Positions 14,180 through 17,455 of a DNA stretch of 17,455 bases are shown one piece after another. Position 1 is the first letter of the stretch. Every line of letters begins with the position of its first letter. The position numbers were made by a program, and so were the translations under genes. A model generated the notes under the pieces. The model searched no databases and was not told the origin of the DNA. It worked only from the letters and a program-made list of their open reading frames with translations. The stretch is from Chitinophagaceae bacterium (lineage in GTDB: Bacteria > Bacteroidota > Bacteroidia > Chitinophagales > Chitinophagaceae). Location of the stretch: positions 10,911 to 28,365 of the forward strand of contig PMUF01000259.1 of NCBI GenBank assembly GCA_003167015.1, read 5' to 3'.

Positions 14180-15328
14180 ATGTCTGGCTATTTGAAGTTT
14201 GCCACCTCCTGCGTCCTACTTTCCGCAGTGGTAGGATTAATGGCTTGTAAGAAGCATCATACCAGCCCTGACAATACTCTTCCTTCGCCGACCGTGTATG
14301 TTCTGGGCAGTTCCGGCGATACGACCGAATACTGGAAGAACGGCGTGGCTACGGTCCTGACGGCCGGCGGGCCCGGAACTTTTTCTGTTTCTGCCATGAC
14401 GGTTTCGGACAGTGACGTGTATGTAGCCGGGCAGGTGGTCACCGGTGTTGCATCCAACAATTTGGAGCTGGCCCATGCGGAATACTGGAAGAATGGGGTT
14501 GGCGTTGCGCTTCCTGATTCGACCGGGTTGGCCACGGCCAACGCCATATATGTTAATGGGGCTGATGTCTATGTGGCGGGGTTGATGGGTTACTTCGCCT
14601 CTTCCACAGCCGTCTATTCTACTCCTACGGCGGTATACCCCAAGCAGGGATGGGTGGCCAATTACTGGCAGAATGGGGTGCCGGTGCAATTGCCAGGACA
14701 GCTAATTCCCGCGGGACCGCAGAATTCCACCGTCGATGTGTATTCCCAATATGTGAGCGGGATATTCGTGGCCGGCGGAAGCGTTTATGTGGCCGGCGGC
14801 AGCAATGAGTATTATAGCGGCGTTCCATCCAGTTATCAGTTTGCGCAGTATTGGGACCAGGGGGTCGCTACGAACCTGGTGGGCAACCTGGTGGACAGTT
14901 CCGGAGGCAATGTCACTGCAAGTCCGAATACGACGGGCATTTATGTTTCGGGCACCGATGTTTATGTGGCCGGGACGGTGGGCGGCTCCTTTCCCAGCCA
15001 GGCCGTTGTTTGGAAGAATGGTGTTGCCAGCATCCTAGGCAACGGAACGGCCAACTCCATTTTTGTATCGGGGAGTGATGTGTACGTGGCCGGGTCATCG
15101 CTGATCAATAGCAATTACGAAGCCTCGTACTGGGTAAACGGGCAGCCCACAGTGCTGAGCACCAGCCCTAATACACTGGCCCGTTCCATATTTGTGTCCG
15201 GTAGTGATATCTATGTTGCAGGAACCGATATAGTGAATGGGGTGGTGTATGCTACTTACTGGAAGAATGGGGTTGCTACCCATTTAAGCCCGGGTACGGG
15301 CGGCGCCGTCGCTATCTATGTACAATAA
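14180..15328 (+). CDS. Lipoprotein with seven YWKNG / DVYVAG repeats, predicted beta-propeller
   Basis: 382 residues, function unknown. Lipoprotein signal: CVLLSAVVGLMACKKHH with the modified Cys at 23, placing it on a membrane facing the periplasm or outside. The rest is built from seven units of about 40-60 residues. Each pairs a YWKNGV-like strand (aromatic position at residues 51, 102, 162, 224, 278, 317, 360) with a VSGSDVYVAG-like strand. Unit spacing varies, with long insertions in units 3 and 4. The first unit opens with a lone VYVLG strand and the last residues are a lone AIYVQ strand, as expected if the ends close a seven-bladed propeller (inference). The text resembles labels of a repeat family common in Bacteroidota, but no enzyme motif is seen. 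It has its own promoter-like box and ends 35 bp before the rhamnosidase gene. Confidence 0.8.
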   Translation: MSGYLKFATSCVLLSAVVGLMACKKHHTSPDNTLPSPTVYVLGSSGDTTEYWKNGVATVLTAGGPGTFSVSAMTVSDSDVYVAGQVVTGVASNNLELAHAEYWKNGVGVALPDSTGLATANAIYVNGADVYVAGLMGYFASSTAVYSTPTAVYPKQGWVANYWQNGVPVQLPGQLIPAGPQNSTVDVYSQYVSGIFVAGGSVYVAGGSNEYYSGVPSSYQFAQYWDQGVATNLVGNLVDSSGGNVTASPNTTGIYVSGTDVYVAGTVGGSFPSQAVVWKNGVASILGNGTANSIFVSGSDVYVAGSSLINSNYEASYWVNGQPTVLSTSPNTLARSIFVSGSDIYVAGTDIVNGVVYATYWKNGVATHLSPGTGGAVAIYVQ

Positions 15329-15363
15329 GGCGGGTTTCGGCAGGGCGTCGTATCTTTAGTCTC

Positions 15364-17455
15364 ATGAAAAAATATTTGCTGTTGGGCTATCTGGTGGCCT
15401 GCCTGGCGGGGGCGAGGGCTCAAGGTGGAGGAACGGATGCGGGGCCGGTGATCAGTACTGCATTGATGCATGGTAACTGGTCGGCCAACTGGATCAGTTG
15501 TCCCGGCGTACCGCAGCGGGCGTATGGCGTTTATCATTTCAGGAAGACATTTATGTTGGCGACGGCGCCGGGTAAGTTTATCGTGCATGTCTCTGCGGAC
15601 AACCGGTACCGGTTGTTCGTGAATGGGCGGCCCGTGTGTTTCGGACCGGCGCGGAGTGATCTGGCGCATTGGAATTTCGAGACCATCGATATCGCGGCTT
15701 ATTTGCAGGCCGGGAAGAATACCGTGGCGGCGCTGGTGTGGAATATGGGAGAGTATGCGGCGGTAGCCCAGATCAGTAATCAAACGGCTTTTCTCGTTCA
15801 GGGGGATTCTGTCCGGGAGGAGATTATCAATACAGATCAAAGCTGGAAGGTGATGAGGGATAGCGCTTACGAGCCTTGCAGTACCGATGCAGGCGGGGTT
15901 CTCCGGAGTTATTATGTGGTGGGGCCTGGTGATGAGGTCGACGGGTCCCGGTATCCCTGGGGTTGGGAGCAGCCTGGTTATGGGGATCAGGGTTGGGCGC
16001 AGGCTGTGAATATTACGCGGCCGGTGAATGCGGGATATGGGTCGGATAATTTGTGGACGTTGGTACCGAGGACGATCCCCTTGATGGAGGAGGTGATGCA
16101 GCGAATCCCGGTGATGAGGAGGATGAGGGGCGGGGGTCGGGAAGTGGGTAATGGGTGGGTGATCCCCGCGCATGACTCGACTGTTATACTGCTGGACCAG
16201 ACCTATGAGACGATTGCATATCCGCAGCTAGAGGTGAGCAGAGGGAAGGGGAGTATGGTTAGAATGACCTATGCGGAAGCGTTATTCGACAGCCACCGGC
16301 AGAAGGGTAACCGGAATGATATTGAGGGGAAGGAGATGATGGGTGACTATGACGTATTCAGGCCGGACGGTGGAATGCAACGGATGTTCAGGCCTTTGTG
16401 GATGCGGACATACCGGTATTTACAGGTGACTGTCGTCACCGGTGCAGATCCGTTGATCATCGAGGATCTGTATGGGATGTATACGGGCTATCCCTTCCGG
16501 GAGAAGGGCAGCTTTAGCAGCAATGATACGACGTTGAAAAAACTGTGGGAAGTGGGCTGGCGGACGGCGAGGCTTTGTGCCGGGGAGAATTATTTCGATT
16601 GCCCGTACTATGAGCAGTTGCAGTACGAGGCGGATACGCGTATCCAATCGCTGATCTCTTTGTATATCGCGGGGGATGACCGGCTGATGCGGAAGGCGAT
16701 CACCGACTTTTTCGACTCGCGGGTAGCGGAAGGGCTGAAGCAGGGGCGGTATCCGAGTAACCGGCTGCAGGTGATCCCGCCGTTCTCGCTGTTTTGGATC
16801 AGCATGATCTATGACTATTGGATGCACCGGACAGACGATGCATTTATCCGGGAAAAATTATTTGCCGTCAAAGATGTGCTGAGCTGGTATGAGAAAAGGA
16901 TCGATCCCGACAAGTCCATGCTGGGGCCGATGACGTGGTGGAATTTTGTGGACTGGAACAACCGCTTCCCCGGCGGGACGCCGGACGGGGCGACAGACGG
17001 CAATAGTTCGGTGATCACTTTACAGTTGGCCTATACCTTGCAGCAGGCGGCGGAGCTTTTTCGTTATTACAAGGATACGGCGGCGGCTGGTCATTATAGC
17101 CGGTTGGCGGGGGTGCTGACGTCGAAGACCTATACGTTGTGTTATGATCCCGTGAAGGGAGAGATGGCTAATACGCCGGGGCGCTCGACCTACAGCCAGC
17201 ATGCGAGTATCATGGCGGTACTGACAGGGAGTATTCCCGCGGACCAGGCTCCTGCTGTAATGAGCCGGGTTTTACATGACACTACCTTAAGCCAGGCTAC
17301 GTTCTATTACCGGTTTTATCTGACGCGGGCATTGGTGAAAGCGGGTAAGGGAGATCTATATTATTCTTCGCTGACACCGTGGCGGGACATGGTTGCCAAC
17401 GGGCTGACGACGTTTGCGGAGAATCCTGATCCTACGCGGTCGGACTGCCATGCAT
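15364..17455 (+). CDS. Alpha-L-rhamnosidase, GH78-type (C-terminus beyond right edge)
   Basis: 697 codons are visible. Glycoside hydrolase that releases alpha-L-rhamnose from polysaccharides or glycosides. Seen: signal region 1-19 (MKKYLLLGYLVACLAGARA); N-terminal beta-sandwich modules (VHVSADNRYRLFVNGRPVCF, the jelly-roll found in GH78 enzymes; later MTYAEALFD and RTYRYLQV); then the (alpha/alpha)6 catalytic barrel from about residue 390. The catalytic region reads ENYFDCPYYEQLQYEADTRI with Asp412, Glu417 and Asp424; the more common GH78 form is DCPQR-x-ER. MTWWNFVDWN and the terminal SDCHA (usually SDCHAW) also fit. Lys-rich start at ATG 15364. LVAC (10-13) is a possible lipobox, so it may be a lipoprotein rather than freely secreted. 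The upstream lipoprotein gene, 35 bp away, may share its transcript. Confidence 0.9.
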   Translation, partial: MKKYLLLGYLVACLAGARAQGGGTDAGPVISTALMHGNWSANWISCPGVPQRAYGVYHFRKTFMLATAPGKFIVHVSADNRYRLFVNGRPVCFGPARSDLAHWNFETIDIAAYLQAGKNTVAALVWNMGEYAAVAQISNQTAFLVQGDSVREEIINTDQSWKVMRDSAYEPCSTDAGGVLRSYYVVGPGDEVDGSRYPWGWEQPGYGDQGWAQAVNITRPVNAGYGSDNLWTLVPRTIPLMEEVMQRIPVMRRMRGGGREVGNGWVIPAHDSTVILLDQTYETIAYPQLEVSRGKGSMVRMTYAEALFDSHRQKGNRNDIEGKEMMGDYDVFRPDGGMQRMFRPLWMRTYRYLQVTVVTGADPLIIEDLYGMYTGYPFREKGSFSSNDTTLKKLWEVGWRTARLCAGENYFDCPYYEQLQYEADTRIQSLISLYIAGDDRLMRKAITDFFDSRVAEGLKQGRYPSNRLQVIPPFSLFWISMIYDYWMHRTDDAFIREKLFAVKDVLSWYEKRIDPDKSMLGPMTWWNFVDWNNRFPGGTPDGATDGNSSVITLQLAYTLQQAAELFRYYKDTAAAGHYSRLAGVLTSKTYTLCYDPVKGEMANTPGRSTYSQHASIMAVLTGSIPADQAPAVMSRVLHDTTLSQATFYYRFYLTRALVKAGKGDLYYSSLTPWRDMVANGLTTFAENPDPTRSDCHA

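Noticed and set aside
15316..16173. A 285-codon minus-strand frame opposite the rhamnosidase gene
   Set aside because: It is Pro/His/Arg/Ile-rich with no domain, and the plus strand carries a continuous, recognisable GH78 enzyme with signal peptide.

Overview
The window looks like a chromosomal segment of a Bacteroidota bacterium, most likely of the Chitinophagaceae type (inference from gene content). The signs are an ECF sigma / FecR / SusC-type receptor cassette, an alpha-L-rhamnosidase, YWKNG-repeat lipoprotein, weak or absent Shine-Dalgarno sites, and several perfect copies of the Bacteroidota -7 promoter box TAnnTTTG just upstream of genes.

Layout. (1) 1-3050, minus strand: TTG-started ECF sigma factor, FecR-type anti-sigma factor, and the first 310 codons of a SusC/RagA-type TonB-dependent receptor that runs off the left edge. 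Together they form a classic surface-signalling unit for uptake of a polymer or other ligand. (2) 3100-4932: a membrane acyltransferase (minus) and, divergently, an orphan LytTR regulator whose receiver domain has lost its phosphorylation residues. (3) 4938-9741: an AT-richer accessory block. It holds a TetX-like FAD monooxygenase, a GNAT acetyltransferase whose 5' end is cut by a truncated IS481-family element, a two-gene module of a 58-residue protein plus a nucleotidyltransferase (toxin-antitoxin-like), and the decayed remains of a trypsin-like peptidase. Both edges fall at the 3' ends of GC-rich genes. (4) 9742-11124: nudK and a DeoR-family regulator, divergent, with only 45 bp between start codons. 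That gap holds a perfect 12-bp inverted repeat, four TGAT motifs at exact 10-bp steps, and face-to-face promoter boxes. (5) 11114-14023, minus: a serine beta-lactamase-fold hydrolase and an M19 dipeptidase, 9 bp apart and so probably one transcript. The dipeptidase gene overlaps the deoR-type gene tail to tail. (6) 14180-17455, plus: a lipoprotein with seven propeller-like repeats, then a GH78-type alpha-L-rhamnosidase cut by the right edge.

The best candidates for something new are the small-protein/nucleotidyltransferase module, the compact nudK-deoR control region, the seven-repeat lipoprotein, and the SusC reading frame that switches from plug sequence to barrel-end-like sequence at the left edge. 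No tRNA, rRNA or CRISPR array was seen.
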